From contig PTFA01000011.1 of the NCBI GenBank assembly GCA_003342895.1, forward strand, positions 5,511,784 through 5,575,783: a stretch of DNA of 64,000 nt. Reading direction: 5' to 3'. The DNA is from Casuarius casuarius. Its lineage: Eukaryota > Chordata > Aves > Casuariiformes > Casuariidae. This document shows, one piece after another, positions 63,601-64,000 of the stretch (position 1 is its first letter; the number at the start of each line of letters is the position of its first letter). The position numbers and the translations under genes were made by a program. The notes under the pieces were generated by a model. It had not been told where the DNA came from. It searched no databases and saw only the letters and a list, made by a program, of their open reading frames with translations.

Positions 63601-64000
63601 CAACTGTCCAAATACAGAAAACAGTGGGTTTTTTAGGCCCAGGTACTGAACAGAACAGATGCAAGAGGGATCCAGTTTGTGGAAGACAAACACTATGCTC
63701 ACCTTTCCTTGATCTTGGTTGTCCCTGTATTTTTTCCAGGTCTTTTCTCATGGAGAAATAAAAATCATGGACACCTTCTGGGTGGTTCTTCTGTTTTTAT
63801 ACATCATATGACCAGGAAAAAGACATTTGGAATGACACAGGAGGTTTTATTCGCTGTCTACTTCCATTTTCACCCAGATGGGACCATCCACTTATGCATG
63901 TAACTTGGGACCAAGCATTCTCATCCATTTATCTTTTTAAGGAATCTGGGATTTATTCAGTGAGATTACTCTATGCCTCAGGACTGAGCCTTTTCGTACT
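60673..64000. other. Gene-free stretch to the right edge
   Basis: No gene recognised. Simple items are A12-A13 runs (about 61719-61730 and 61920-61933) and a TTTTC-type pyrimidine patch (63036-63062). A segment at about 62385-62425 containing 'tgtacaccagttgtggtgcc' recalls an old amniote repeat but is too short to assign. Confidence 0.5.
63036..63062 (+). repeat. TTTTC-type pyrimidine repeat
   Basis: 'tttcttttcttttctcttct' in part; low-complexity polypyrimidine sequence. Confidence 0.85.

Noticed and set aside
1..64000. tRNA, rRNA, U6-type snRNA, CRISPR arrays, telomeric repeats
   Set aside because: Looked for characteristic words (B-box-like 'ggttcgaatc', U6 start, regular spaced repeats, ttaggg runs) and found none convincing.

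Overview
The window looks like nuclear DNA of a sauropsid, most likely a bird. The main evidence is CR1 LINE sequence in at least four places, including a typical avian CR1 3' end at the left edge. The rest is AT-rich with scattered CpG, simple repeats, isolated N bases and one 30-N gap. There is no sign of bacterial organisation: no operons, ribosome binding sites, CRISPR or tRNA. None of the open frames is a complete gene that I recognise, so most of the window reads as gene desert or long intron.

Layout. 1-283 is a CR1 3' end. 284-4987 has no recognisable gene. 4985-6290 (minus strand) is a frameshifted fossil of a hAT DNA-transposon transposase. 8409-8555 is a recent 74-bp tandem duplication. 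Between 12.9 and 25.8 kb, five weak candidate exons on the plus strand keep one reading phase and end in an open 3' exon (25528-25833) with an AATAAA 325 bases after its stop. 29040-31082 and 58895-60672 are two old, nearly 2-kb CR1 copies, both plus strand, with recognisable reverse-transcriptase and 3'-end sequence. 38398-38500 is a short minus-strand CR1 piece. 34321-34392 is a TG microsatellite. 46788-46847 is a poly-T run ending in an assembly gap. 52539-52681 is a CpG-dense islet in a CpG-poor background. A 30-bp sequence occurs twice, about 0.94 kb apart, at 53.7 and 54.65 kb.

No gene network can be described. The reliable content is mobile-element history: one DNA transposon and several CR1 insertions of different ages. 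The exon candidates are offered with low confidence. Strong-looking splice-site pairs around a short open frame turn up by chance about once per several kilobases in such sequence, so transcript or cross-species evidence would be needed to accept any of them.
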